Below are positions 28,778 to 37,061 of a stretch of 64,000 bases of DNA, in pieces. How positions within the stretch are numbered: position 1 is the stretch's first letter; the number at the start of each line of letters is the position of its first letter. The DNA lies in assembly GCF_028369105.1 (NCBI RefSeq), contig NZ_JAQNDO010000001.1, positions 6,418,501-6,482,500 on the forward strand, written 5' to 3'. Both the position numbers and the translations under genes were made by a program. Under the pieces are notes generated by a model. That model was not told where the DNA came from. It made no database searches and saw nothing but the letters and a program-made list of their open reading frames with translations. Origin of the DNA: Polyangium mundeleinium (GTDB taxonomy: Bacteria > Myxococcota_A > Polyangia > Polyangiales > Polyangiaceae).

Positions 28778-31700
28778 GTGCACGATGGAACGAGCGACTT
28801 GAACGCGCAGGTGGCGGGGAGCACGTTGCGCGAGATGCTCGGGCAAAATGGGAGCGGCCTTTCGCTCCTGGACAGCCTCGGGGCGATCGTCTGGCTCGCC
28901 GACGCGACGGAGCTGTCGTTGTCCTTCCTGAATCGCCAGGCCAGCGCGCTGCTCGGCCTCACGGGGAGCGATGTGCCGTCCCCTTCGTGCGTCCTCTGCC
29001 GGGTTCATCGCGACGATCGGGCGCGCCTCCGCGACGTCTGCCACGCGGTCGCCACGACCGGCACGAGTCGCTCGGTCGATTACCGCATCGTTGCCGACGG
29101 CGGGCAGCTCGTCCCCCTGTCGGGCCACGTGCACGCCGTGCAAGCGGAGAGCGGCGACGCGCTCCTGGCGCTCGCCTTCGTGGGGCTCGTCGCTCCCGGA
29201 CAAGCGCCGGCGCCAAGGCCGTACGGCGTGGCGGACGAGGCCCACGAGCACGGGAGCCACGCCGAGGACGGCAAGCGGTCCGTGCATACGGCCGGCGGGC
29301 CTCTCAGCGTCCGGCGCACGGCTCGGTTGAGTCGCATCGAGGACATCATCGACAACATCGACGGCATCGTGTGGGAGGTCGAGGCGGACACGTTCTGTTT
29401 CACCTACGTGAGTGCACACGCCGAACAGATCCTCGGATACCCCGTCGCGCAGTGGATCGAGGAGCCGACGTTCTGGGTGGACCACATCCACCCGGACGAC
29501 CGCCATTGGTGCGTGGCGCTCTGCAAAGAGGCGACGGCCCGAGGGGAGCCCCATCGATTCGAATACAGGATGATCGCCGCGGACGGCCGGGTGGTATGGC
29601 TGCGGGACTATGTCCGCGTGGTGCTCGACCAGGGCCGGCCTGCCAGGCTGCGCGGGGTGATGGTCGACATCACCGAGTGGAAGGGCGTGCAGGGGGAGCT
29701 CGAAAAAACGGTCTCGCTCCTGCGCACGACCCTCGATTCGACCGCGGATGGGATCCTCGTCACGGCGTCGGACGGATCGACCATCAATGCCTACAACCAG
29801 CAGTTCGTGGAGATGTGGCGGCTGCCGCTGTCCATCCTCGAGCAAGGGAGCGACGAGCAGGCCTTGGCCTCCGTCCTCGATCAAATCGCCGATCCGGCCT
29901 CGTTCCACGCCAAGGTGCGGTGGCTCTACCAGTCCCCGGAGGAGGAGAGCTACGATATCGTAGCGTTCAAGGACGGTCGCCTCTTCGAGCGTTATTCGCG
30001 CCCGCAGCGGCTCGGGCGGGACGTCATCGGCAGGGTTTGGAGCTTCCGCGACGTCTCGCGGCGTTTTCGCGCCGAGGCGGAGCGCGACCGGCTGCTGGTC
30101 GAGGAGCGCCGCTTGCGGGCCGACGCGGAGCGCGCGCACGGTCGAATGGCCTTCCTCGCCGAGGCGAGCCGCAAGCTCGCCGCCGCGCCGCTCGACATGG
30201 AGCGGACGCTCGCGGCGGTCGTCGAGCACGTGGTCCCGGCGCTGGCCCGGTGGTGCGCGATTGTCCTGCCCGAAGGCATCGGCGCGCGCGGCCGCCCCAC
30301 GACGGCGGCGACGCACGAGAGTCCGACGATCGACGATCGCCTGTGTCCGCTGCTCCGGCGTTATCTGCCGGGCGCCGACGATCCGATGGGCTTCACGCAG
30401 GTGCTTTGCTCGGGCGAGCCCCTCCTCGTGTCGACCGTCTCCGACGAGGCGCTTCGGACCGTCGCGCGTGACGAGGCGCACCTCGCGCTCTTGCGCGCCC
30501 TCGGCGCCACGCCGCGAATGCTCGTGCCTCTGATGATCCAGGGGCGCGCGATGGGCGTGCTCGCGATGGGCGCGAAGACCCTCGGCACCAACTTCTCGCC
30601 GGAGGATCAAGCCCTCGTCGAGGAGCTCGGCCGGCGGTGCTCCACGGCGCTCGAGAACATGCGACTTTATGGCGAAGTGCAGGAAGCCCTGCGCCGCAAG
30701 GAAGAGTCGCTGGCGCTGCTCGACACGTTGTTCACGAGCGCCCCCGTGGGGCTCGCCTTCCTCGACAGGGACATGCGGTATGTCCGGAGCAACCGGGCCC
30801 TCGCGGTGGGCATTCATCGACGTTCGCCGGACGAGGAAATCGGAATGACGCCCCGCCAGGCGATTCCGGAGCTCGCCGCGCGCGTCGAGTCTTACATTCG
30901 CCACGTCCTCGAGACGGGAAAGCCGCTCGTCGGCGTGGAGATATCGGCCCGGATCCCGGCAGATCCCGACCACGACCGGCACTGGCTCGCGAGTTATTAT
31001 CCGGTCCGGACCGGGCGGGGCGATCTGCTCGGCGTGGGCGTCGTCGTCGTGGATCTGACCGATCAGAAGTGCGCCGAGGAGGTGCGCGCGAAGCTCTACC
31101 AGGAGGCGCAGGAGGCGATCCGCGTGCGGGACGATTTCCTCTCCATCGCGTCCCACGAGCTCAAGACGCCGCTCGCCACGCTGACGTTGCGCCTCGAGCA
31201 GATATCCCGCCGCCTCCGCGATGGACAGCCCGTGGACAAGGAGCCGCTCGTCCGCGCGCTCGCGCAGGTCGGCCGGTTGACGGCGCTGACGAACGACCTG
31301 CTCGACGTCTCGCGCATCGCGGCCGGCCGGCTCACGATCCGCGCGGAGCAAGTCGCGCTCGCCGACCTCGCCCGCGAGGCGGTGGCGAATGCGGCCATGG
31401 GCTTGCAGAAGCACACGATCGAGATCGTCGAGCCCTTCGAGGACCTCGTCGTGGTGGCCGATCGCAGCCGTCTCGCGCAGGTCCTCGCCAACCTCCTCGA
31501 CAACGCGGTCAAATACTCGCCCTCCGGCGGCACGATTCACGTCGCGCTGTCGAAACACGACGGCGAAGCCGTCCTGTCCGTCACCGATCCCGGCATCGGG
31601 ATCCCGAAAGAGCAACAGGGGATGCTCTTCGAGCGTTATTTCCGCGCGCGGAACGCGCCCATTACATCGTACGGCGGGCTCGGGCTCGGCCTCTACATCT

Positions 31701-31828
31701 GCCGCGACATCGTCGAGCGGCACGGCGGGCGCATCTGGACGGAGAGCGAGGTCGGGCGGGGCTCGACGTTCGCGGTCGCGCTCCCGCTCGAAGGTCGCCC
31801 GCAAGAAGAGCAGGCGCGTCCTGGTTGA
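28778..31828 (+). CDS. Multi-PAS/GAF hybrid-type sensor histidine kinase
   Basis: About 1016 residues from GTG 28778, preceded by GAAAGG; upstream in-frame GTG (28619) would add a basic, low-complexity 53 residues and is less likely. Order: a PAS-like region (20-125), PAS with PAC (about 190-310, DPDDRHWC and EYRMIAADGRVVWLRDY), PAS (about 320-420), GAF (about 450-630), PAS (about 650-765), HisKA with H-box SIASHELKTPLATLTLRL (His about 792) and HATPase with N-box (LLDNAVKYSP), G1 (DPGIGIP) and G2 (GGLGLGLYI). No membrane helices, so cytoplasmic. No receiver domain or adjacent response regulator; it is probably an orphan kinase. The 293 bp before it hold no clear gene. Confidence 0.9.
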   Translation: MHDGTSDLNAQVAGSTLREMLGQNGSGLSLLDSLGAIVWLADATELSLSFLNRQASALLGLTGSDVPSPSCVLCRVHRDDRARLRDVCHAVATTGTSRSVDYRIVADGGQLVPLSGHVHAVQAESGDALLALAFVGLVAPGQAPAPRPYGVADEAHEHGSHAEDGKRSVHTAGGPLSVRRTARLSRIEDIIDNIDGIVWEVEADTFCFTYVSAHAEQILGYPVAQWIEEPTFWVDHIHPDDRHWCVALCKEATARGEPHRFEYRMIAADGRVVWLRDYVRVVLDQGRPARLRGVMVDITEWKGVQGELEKTVSLLRTTLDSTADGILVTASDGSTINAYNQQFVEMWRLPLSILEQGSDEQALASVLDQIADPASFHAKVRWLYQSPEEESYDIVAFKDGRLFERYSRPQRLGRDVIGRVWSFRDVSRRFRAEAERDRLLVEERRLRADAERAHGRMAFLAEASRKLAAAPLDMERTLAAVVEHVVPALARWCAIVLPEGIGARGRPTTAATHESPTIDDRLCPLLRRYLPGADDPMGFTQVLCSGEPLLVSTVSDEALRTVARDEAHLALLRALGATPRMLVPLMIQGRAMGVLAMGAKTLGTNFSPEDQALVEELGRRCSTALENMRLYGEVQEALRRKEESLALLDTLFTSAPVGLAFLDRDMRYVRSNRALAVGIHRRSPDEEIGMTPRQAIPELAARVESYIRHVLETGKPLVGVEISARIPADPDHDRHWLASYYPVRTGRGDLLGVGVVVVDLTDQKCAEEVRAKLYQEAQEAIRVRDDFLSIASHELKTPLATLTLRLEQISRRLRDGQPVDKEPLVRALAQVGRLTALTNDLLDVSRIAAGRLTIRAEQVALADLAREAVANAAMGLQKHTIEIVEPFEDLVVVADRSRLAQVLANLLDNAVKYSPSGGTIHVALSKHDGEAVLSVTDPGIGIPKEQQGMLFERYFRARNAPITSYGGLGLGLYICRDIVERHGGRIWTESEVGRGSTFAVALPLEGRPQEEQARPG

Positions 31829-31984
31829 CGAGGCGCAAGCTGGCACATTCCCGGCTCCTTTTGACCTGGAGGCCGGCGCCGGAGCGTGGGGATCCTCGGA
31901 GTTTCGCGCTGGCGCCGGCATTGCCATGCAGGCTGCCGGAGAGGGCGAGCCCGTGCTCGGCCCGTGCATCCAAGGAGGCGTAGC

Positions 31985-32617
31985 GTGATATCGTGGTGGA
32001 TGCGTGGTGCAATGGCGGCGACGCTCGTGCTGGCGACGGCCTGCGGGAGCACGGTGAACCAGGATGGATCCGGCGGCGCCGGTGGGACCGGCGGCGCAGG
32101 CGGGACCGGAGGCGAGGGGGGCGTGCTCCCGCCGGAATGCGTGGTCGAGACCTCGGAGACCGGGCCGTACGGGGTGACGTTCCAGTTCGAGAACAACGGG
32201 GCATTCCCGGCCTTCCTGCGGGAGGATTGCGCCGTCGAATACACGATCTCGTCGTGCGAGGACGGCTATTCTGCGTCGCTCGCCATCCGCGCCTCGTGCA
32301 GCCAGGCGTGCGACAGCACCGTGGACGGCTGCCTCACCTGCGGAGCCTGTCCGCCGGTGGGCGGCGTGCCGGTCGATGTCGGCGCGCAGACCACGGATAC
32401 CTGGGCGGGGATGCGATATACGTTCGGAATGACCGCCGAGGGGTGCAACTGCCACGAATCCCACGTGGCGCGGGCGGGGCGATATCAAATCCGGGTGCCG
32501 GTGTATACCTCCGACGACGCGGCGCAGACGGGAGCCCCCTCGTATGAGGTGACCGTGAACTTCGAGCTGCCGGCGCCGAACGGCGTGGTGGTGGTGCCCA
32601 TCGGGCAGTCGCCGTGA
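31985..32617 (+). CDS. Gly-rich, Cys-rich lipoprotein of unknown function
   Basis: 210 residues from GTG 31985, which has a GGAGGC Shine-Dalgarno. The lipobox is LATAC (Cys20), followed by a Gly/Thr-rich repeat tether. The mature part has about ten cysteines (CAVEYTISSC, CSQAC, CLTCGACPP, GCNCHE), suggesting disulphides outside the cytoplasm. It resembles the abundant small secreted lipoproteins of myxobacteria. Function unknown. It follows the kinase gene by 156 bp and may be separately transcribed. Confidence 0.75.
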   Translation: MISWWMRGAMAATLVLATACGSTVNQDGSGGAGGTGGAGGTGGEGGVLPPECVVETSETGPYGVTFQFENNGAFPAFLREDCAVEYTISSCEDGYSASLAIRASCSQACDSTVDGCLTCGACPPVGGVPVDVGAQTTDTWAGMRYTFGMTAEGCNCHESHVARAGRYQIRVPVYTSDDAAQTGAPSYEVTVNFELPAPNGVVVVPIGQSP

Positions 32618-32674
32618 GGCCCCAATGCATGAACTTCACGCATTGCACCGCGCGCGGTAGCGTTTCGCCGTCCG

Positions 32675-32803
32675 ATGCCGAGTCGATCGACCATTTCGCC
32701 GAGGAAGGTCCCGCAACAGCGACGCTCGCAGGCGCTCGTCCACGCGGTGATCGAGGCAGCGGTCCGCATCTTGATCTCGATGGCCAAAGGCGCTGTCCGA
32801 TGA
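32675..32803 (+). pseudogene. Truncated TetR-family regulator N-terminus
   Basis: 42 codons from ATG 32675 to TGA 32803. The segment SPRKVPQQRRSQALVHAVIEAAVRILI matches the opening of TetR-type DNA-binding domains, where a basic PRxxPxQxRS stretch is followed by helix 1 (VxAxIEAAxRIL). The recognition helix and ligand domain are absent; the frame closes directly after helix 1 and no continuation was found before 32902. It looks like a gene remnant. The rest of the 285-bp interval 32618-32902 shows nothing else recognisable. Confidence 0.45.
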
Positions 32804-32902
32804 GGCCCACGCGTCCGAAGCCGCGCGAGCCCGCCGCAGTACAGGCCGCGCTCCGGCGATTCAGCGTGTGGCAGTCTGCCCCCGCTTGCGGTCCGACCCC
32901 GA

Positions 32903-34927
32903 TCAGCGGAGGACGCGCAGGGCGCGCTGGTAGTATGCCCTTCGGCGCGCGAGCCCCCTGTATCCGCCGTTGATCCGGTACGTGATCTTCTTGAAGTCGC
33001 CCCGGTCCGCGAGCGCGTTCAGCTTGCGGCTCTTCCAGAACCACCCTGCAATGCGGAATCCCACGTCGAGGCGGGCTGCGCGTTTCGGGTTTTTCTCCAG
33101 GTCGATGCCGAGCGCCTTGCCCGCGGTGCGGTAATTGCTGCGGCCCGTGATCTGGATCGGGCCACGGCCCTTGAAGCGGGGGCCGTCGCCGGGGCGGACG
33201 TTTCCGAGATCCTTGCGCCCCTCGTAAGACTTGCCGGTGCCGAGCTCCTCGAAATGGCGGAGCTCCCCACTCTCGTGCGCCAGTTGCGCGAGGAACGCGG
33301 CGATCCGCTTCTTCGTGGTGATGGCCGCCTCCTTCATGGCCTTGTTGAGGTGTGGCAAGCACGCGCGGGCCCGCCCGACCGGGAGTCGAGGCATGATGGC
33401 CCTGAGCTCGGCCAGCGTGACCCCGGCCCGCGCCGCAGGCTTCTTCGCAGGCTTCTTCGCGGGCTTTTTCGCGGGCTTTTTCGTGGGCGCGGCGGCGGGC
33501 TTCACCACGCCCGCCTCGGTGCCGCCCGTCGGGGCCTCGGGCTGCGATTCGATCACCAGCGTGACAGGGCCCTGCTGCTCGCTCGTCACGGTCGTCTTGG
33601 TGGTCGCCCCCCGGCTGGAGAACGCTTTCAGCGCATGACGCCCGGGCTTTGCCATCGGCAACGAAAACGAGCCGTCTTCCGTCGAGGTCGTGGCAATCGT
33701 GGGAGCGCCCTGGCTGGAGATCGTGACCGTGACGTCGGCGAGCGGGCGCATTGCCGCGTCGACCACCTTGCCCGTGATCTCCCTGGCCGTCGTCCCGGCC
33801 TCGAGCGTCGCGCTCTCCGCCGAGCTCGCGGGAGCCGAGGCTCCCCGGGTGGGGGCCGGTAACCTGCCCCGCCGGTGCGTCGCCGCCTCCTCCGACCACC
33901 GCCGCAGGTTCTCGAGCACGTCGGCCGTGATGCGCAGCCCGGAGTTCCAGCGGATGGGCTCTTTGGGTCCGCTCGTGTGGATCCCGACCACGATGCGCCT
34001 CCCGTCCGGCCGCGTAACCCATATCGGGGCGCCGCTCTGCCCTTTAAACGTGTCGATGTCGTACTGGACGAGACGGGCGGCGGTGTCCCGCAGCTCCCGC
34101 GCGTGGAAGAAAAGGCGGCTGGCATTCTCGCGATCCCCCGGATATCCCGCGATATTGGCGAGGATGCCCGCGAGCGCCGCATCCGAGAGCGCCTCGGGCA
34201 CGAAGAAACCTTCTTCGAGCTGGACGGGCTCGTCGAGGAGGATCGCGCCGTAATCGTACTCCCGGGAGCGGCGCATGAGCCACGCCGACACCGTTCGGAA
34301 CCGGGTCGCTCTGACGGAGCCGAAGGGCCGCCGCGTCGCATCGAGCGCCGGGATCACCTCCACGGAGACCGCCCATCCGCCCATCTTCTGGCAGTCGTAC
34401 ACGCAATGCCCCGCCGTGATGACGGTGCGCGAATCGATGAGCCACCCCGTACCGGCGTTTGGGGCGCCATTGGTGCCGATGAGCCGCAGCGCGCAGATGG
34501 CTCGAAACGGTTCCACGTCGGTCGGGGAGACCAGGACCCGATCATCGTCGCCGAATAGGGCGACCGGCATTACGCGGATGGCGGCCTCGGCGCCCCCATT
34601 CTCCGGCTCCATCGTGAACGTCCGCGCCGGCGCGACCGTCGGCTTCTGCAAAAGCATGGCCCCCTCCCGTGCGAACCGCTTGGGCACGAGGAACCTGTCA
34701 GGCGTCTCCTCCACGCGCCTCCCGGGCGGGCCTGACATGGGCGCGGCGGCCTCCGGCCTTGGCCGCTGGTACCCTGGCACGTACTCGATCAGGCTCGTGG
34801 GCTTCATGGTGCCCGCCTCGGTCGCAGGGCCACACGGCCTGGGCCCGTCCTCGCTCCGGTAAACCTCGTCACCGCCGGTCACGTGGCTTCCCTCGGTGGC
34901 CACGACTCGACGACGATTCCTGTTCAT
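32903..34927 (-). CDS. V8/trypsin-like protease fused to a GH19 chitinase/lysozyme-like domain
   Basis: 674 residues from ATG 34927 (Shine-Dalgarno AGGGGGA). No signal peptide. The N-terminal 125 residues are low-complexity with a VPGYQRPRPE motif. A V8-like serine protease follows (about 130-345) with His174 (ITAGHCVY), Asp225 (EYDYGAILL) and Ser298 (KGQSGAPIW). A carboxypeptidase-regulatory-like beta domain (about 380-465) comes next, then a Lys-Pro linker (KKPAKKPAKK) and a GH19 domain (505-674) with QLAHESGELRHFEEL, the substrate-cleft signature FKGRGPIQITGRSNYR, and a C-terminal RINGGYRGLARR. The GH19 part resembles phage endolysin domains. The first two modules are shared with the 1050-residue protein at 37062-40214. 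Confidence 0.85.
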   Translation of the reverse strand: MNRNRRRVVATEGSHVTGGDEVYRSEDGPRPCGPATEAGTMKPTSLIEYVPGYQRPRPEAAAPMSGPPGRRVEETPDRFLVPKRFAREGAMLLQKPTVAPARTFTMEPENGGAEAAIRVMPVALFGDDDRVLVSPTDVEPFRAICALRLIGTNGAPNAGTGWLIDSRTVITAGHCVYDCQKMGGWAVSVEVIPALDATRRPFGSVRATRFRTVSAWLMRRSREYDYGAILLDEPVQLEEGFFVPEALSDAALAGILANIAGYPGDRENASRLFFHARELRDTAARLVQYDIDTFKGQSGAPIWVTRPDGRRIVVGIHTSGPKEPIRWNSGLRITADVLENLRRWSEEAATHRRGRLPAPTRGASAPASSAESATLEAGTTAREITGKVVDAAMRPLADVTVTISSQGAPTIATTSTEDGSFSLPMAKPGRHALKAFSSRGATTKTTVTSEQQGPVTLVIESQPEAPTGGTEAGVVKPAAAPTKKPAKKPAKKPAKKPAARAGVTLAELRAIMPRLPVGRARACLPHLNKAMKEAAITTKKRIAAFLAQLAHESGELRHFEELGTGKSYEGRKDLGNVRPGDGPRFKGRGPIQITGRSNYRTAGKALGIDLEKNPKRAARLDVGFRIAGWFWKSRKLNALADRGDFKKITYRINGGYRGLARRRAYYQRALRVLR

Positions 34928-34964
34928 GAGAATCCCCCTTCCTGGAATTCGATACCCGGGCATC

Positions 34965-35034
34965 CCCCCGCCTCGTGTGATCCTGGTCCGCGTGAAAAAT
35001 GAGGAGGGTCACCACGGAGGCGCCGACGCGCTCG
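34965..35034 (-). pseudogene. Remnant of a metallo-beta-lactamase coding sequence
   Basis: Between the M15 gene and the protease-GH19 gene the minus strand still encodes GASVVTLLIFHADQDHT, almost the motif GRASVVTLLIVSHAHQDHIG of the intact MBL domain at 37062-40214. At DNA level 34999-35018 is identical to 39949-39968, and the neighbouring TGTGATCCTG also matches (34976, 39923). The remnant is one codon shorter, and the first two metal histidines of HxHxDH are altered. It has no start or continuing frame. It implies that an MBL domain once preceded this protease. Confidence 0.6.
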
Positions 35035-35036
35035 GT

Positions 35037-35741
35037 TTATTTGGCTCCGCCTTTCTGGATGCGTTTCGCGAGCGCCACCGCCTCCGCGCGGGGCAGGATC
35101 ACCTCGAAGTGCATGTCGTCCTTGCGGCGGCGATAATTCCCTCCCCAGCGCAGGCCGTACTTCTTGATGAGCTCGTTGATGGTCTTGCGCTGGGCCGCGT
35201 TGAACGTCCCGGCGCGCCCGAGCGGGTGCTTCGGCGCGTTCAGATCGATGGCGATGCCGGCCCAGTGGAACGAGGGCCGCTTGGAGCCGCGGACGCTGCG
35301 GGCCGCGTACCCCCAGCACCACCCCTTGCGCAGCCGCTCCACCTTCTGGTGGAACTCCCTTGCGAAGCCGATGAGCAGCGGCGCGATGATCGCGCGGACC
35401 GGCAGGGCTACGGTCGTGCCCGGGACACGATACGTCTTGATCCCGATGCCTTTCCGGGTTCCCACGGTGAAGCCATTGATCGACGGCGTCTCCTTCTTCT
35501 CCCGCGCCACGGCTTCGGTTTCATGTCCGCCGACCTCCACGTCTTCGAGGACGTCCTCCCGGTCGCCCTCGACATGCTCGTGCCAGTCCTTGAGCGGCAA
35601 AACCCCCTCGGAATCGTCGACCACCTGGAGCGCGACGGGCTCGACCCCCTCGCCGACCTCCAGGATTTCGTCGACGTTCTCGCCAGCCGCTTTTTTAATG
35701 ACCCCAGCCGCAGATTTTCCATTTTGCTTGGTCCGGGCCAT
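35037..35741 (-). CDS. M15-family peptidase (D-Ala-D-Ala carboxypeptidase/endolysin-like)
   Basis: 234 residues from ATG 35741, with a strong Shine-Dalgarno (GGAGGTG). An acidic N-terminal half (20-80) has no assigned domain. The C-terminal half is an M15C/VanY-like zinc peptidase: SFHWAGIAIDLNAPKHP gives His159 and Asp166, and DDMHFEVI gives His211, the three expected zinc ligands. Relatives cut peptidoglycan stem peptides or act as phage L-alanyl-D-glutamate endopeptidases. No signal peptide. It lies 109 bp upstream of the protease-GH19 gene and is probably co-transcribed. Confidence 0.85.
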   Translation of the reverse strand: MARTKQNGKSAAGVIKKAAGENVDEILEVGEGVEPVALQVVDDSEGVLPLKDWHEHVEGDREDVLEDVEVGGHETEAVAREKKETPSINGFTVGTRKGIGIKTYRVPGTTVALPVRAIIAPLLIGFAREFHQKVERLRKGWCWGYAARSVRGSKRPSFHWAGIAIDLNAPKHPLGRAGTFNAAQRKTINELIKKYGLRWGGNYRRRKDDMHFEVILPRAEAVALAKRIQKGGAK

Positions 35742-36013
35742 ACGACACCTCCTCTGGGTTCAATGTTGTGCCCATGGTTCACATGGCAATCATCCAGCCG
35801 GGGATGGGAGACAAACTCTGAGAGAAGACATCTCCGGTCGCGGAGGTGCAGGCGTGAGACGTTGCCTGCGGGGGGGCCACGCACTGATTGACGGCGGAAA
35901 CCGGAAACCCAATGAAATGCATGACGCGAGTCTGTCGGCTCCGAAGACTGCGAACCCTGATGGGTCCGCGGGAAGGGACACGACTGCGCGCGAACCACGC
36001 AGGAGGGCAGGTC

Positions 36014-36748
36014 ATGGCAACAAAGCATTCGAAAAAATACGAATCCATGGCGGAACCGGCGCAGGAGTTCGTGACCGAGGTGCTCGAGCGGAGCGAGGTG
36101 GAGGGCCTCGAACTCGTGCTGAAAACGCAGGTCTCCGACCTCGAGAAGCTCATGCCTGGCAAAGCGGTGCCGAGCGAGACGTTGGTCAAGGCGATCTTCG
36201 CGCATTGCGCGGAGATCAACCAGCTGGCCAAGGAGGCCGCCGCCCGCGCCGGGAGCCACTTGGCTGCCGCGGAGGCCGGCGAGGACGAAGATGAGGTGGC
36301 CCCTGACTTTTCTTTCCCCACCTTCGAGGCTTTCCTCGCGAACGAGGCCGCCGCCACCGAGGCTGCCCAGGAGGGCGCAACGTCCGAGGCTGGGGCCCCG
36401 CCCAAGAGCCTGGTGACAACCGTGGCCGCGAAGCTCGTCTCCGCGATCGGCATTGAACCGGGCATGGTCACCGCAATCATCTTTGCGGTGCAGGTGGCGG
36501 ACAAGAAGAGCTGGCAGGCGCTGATCGATCACCTCAAGGGGAGGCGCTTCTCGAAAGCGAAGAAGCCCTTGAAGAAGGTGCTGAACGCGATGCGCTCGAG
36601 CAAGTTCCGGAACGCGCTCGCGAAGCGGGTCGGCGCCAAGGCTGCCGCCAAGATGGTGGCCAAGGTCGCCTCGAAGGCCCTCCCGTTCGTGGGGTGGACC
36701 TCCTTGGTTGTGGCGCTCGGCTGGGCCTTCGCCAGGCAGATCCGCTGA
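36014..36748 (+). CDS. Cationic helical protein of unknown function with C-terminal hydrophobic helix
   Basis: 244 residues from ATG 36014 (Shine-Dalgarno AGGAGGGCAGG). It has no signal peptide. The first half is helical and acidic (Glu/Asp-rich near 95-105). The second half is strongly cationic and amphipathic (KGRRFSKAKKPLKKVLNAMRSSKFRNALAKRVGAKAAAKMVAKVASK) and ends with a hydrophobic helix (ALPFVGWTSLVVALGWAF). No family was recognised. The composition would suit a membrane-active or nucleic-acid-binding protein. It is divergent from the M15 gene, 272 bp away, and convergent with the MBL-protease gene, with two strong hairpins between. Confidence 0.7.
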   Translation: MATKHSKKYESMAEPAQEFVTEVLERSEVEGLELVLKTQVSDLEKLMPGKAVPSETLVKAIFAHCAEINQLAKEAAARAGSHLAAAEAGEDEDEVAPDFSFPTFEAFLANEAAATEAAQEGATSEAGAPPKSLVTTVAAKLVSAIGIEPGMVTAIIFAVQVADKKSWQALIDHLKGRRFSKAKKPLKKVLNAMRSSKFRNALAKRVGAKAAAKMVAKVASKALPFVGWTSLVVALGWAFARQIR

Positions 36749-36787
36749 GCCTGTAGCTGGCGCATCGACGAGAATGCGCCGTTCCGT

Positions 36788-36837
36788 GCACACGAAGGCG
36801 CGCCCCCCGTACCCGCGGAGGGCGCGCCTTCGTGTGC
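36788..36837. terminator. Strong hairpin downstream of the cationic protein gene
   Basis: 18-bp perfect arms (36788-36805 GCACACGAAGGCGCGCCC; complement 36820-36837) with a 14-base loop. It lies 39 bp after the stop at 36748. There is no U-tract, so it may act as a terminator or as an mRNA stabiliser. Confidence 0.6.
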
Positions 36838-36946
36838 GCGAGGCGATCGTGAAATGCTGACCGACCGCCGTCGCACCTAACGCATTCTCCGCGCCAGGGA
36901 GGGCAGACCAGGTCCATCGGTGAATTCCTCGGTTCAGGCAGCAATG

Positions 36947-36993
36947 GACGTATCCGGGCCGGCTGCGCTCGGCACAGCCGGCCCGGATACGTC
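36947..36993. terminator. Strong hairpin downstream of the MBL-protease gene
   Basis: 19-bp perfect arms (36947-36965 and 36975-36993) with a 9-base loop. It lies 69 bp after the stop of the minus-strand gene at 37062, so it probably terminates that transcript. With the hairpin at 36788 it separates two convergent units. No clear U-tract. Confidence 0.6.
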
Positions 36994-37061
36994 GCGCGGT
37001 GGCGCGTTCAGGGCGCTACGCATGGACAAAGGTGGGGCATGATGGCCTGGAGCTGCGCGAG

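Noticed and set aside
28721-32488. Minus-strand reading frame of 1255 codons
   Set aside because: Antisense to the multi-PAS histidine kinase; composition follows from G/C-rich third positions.
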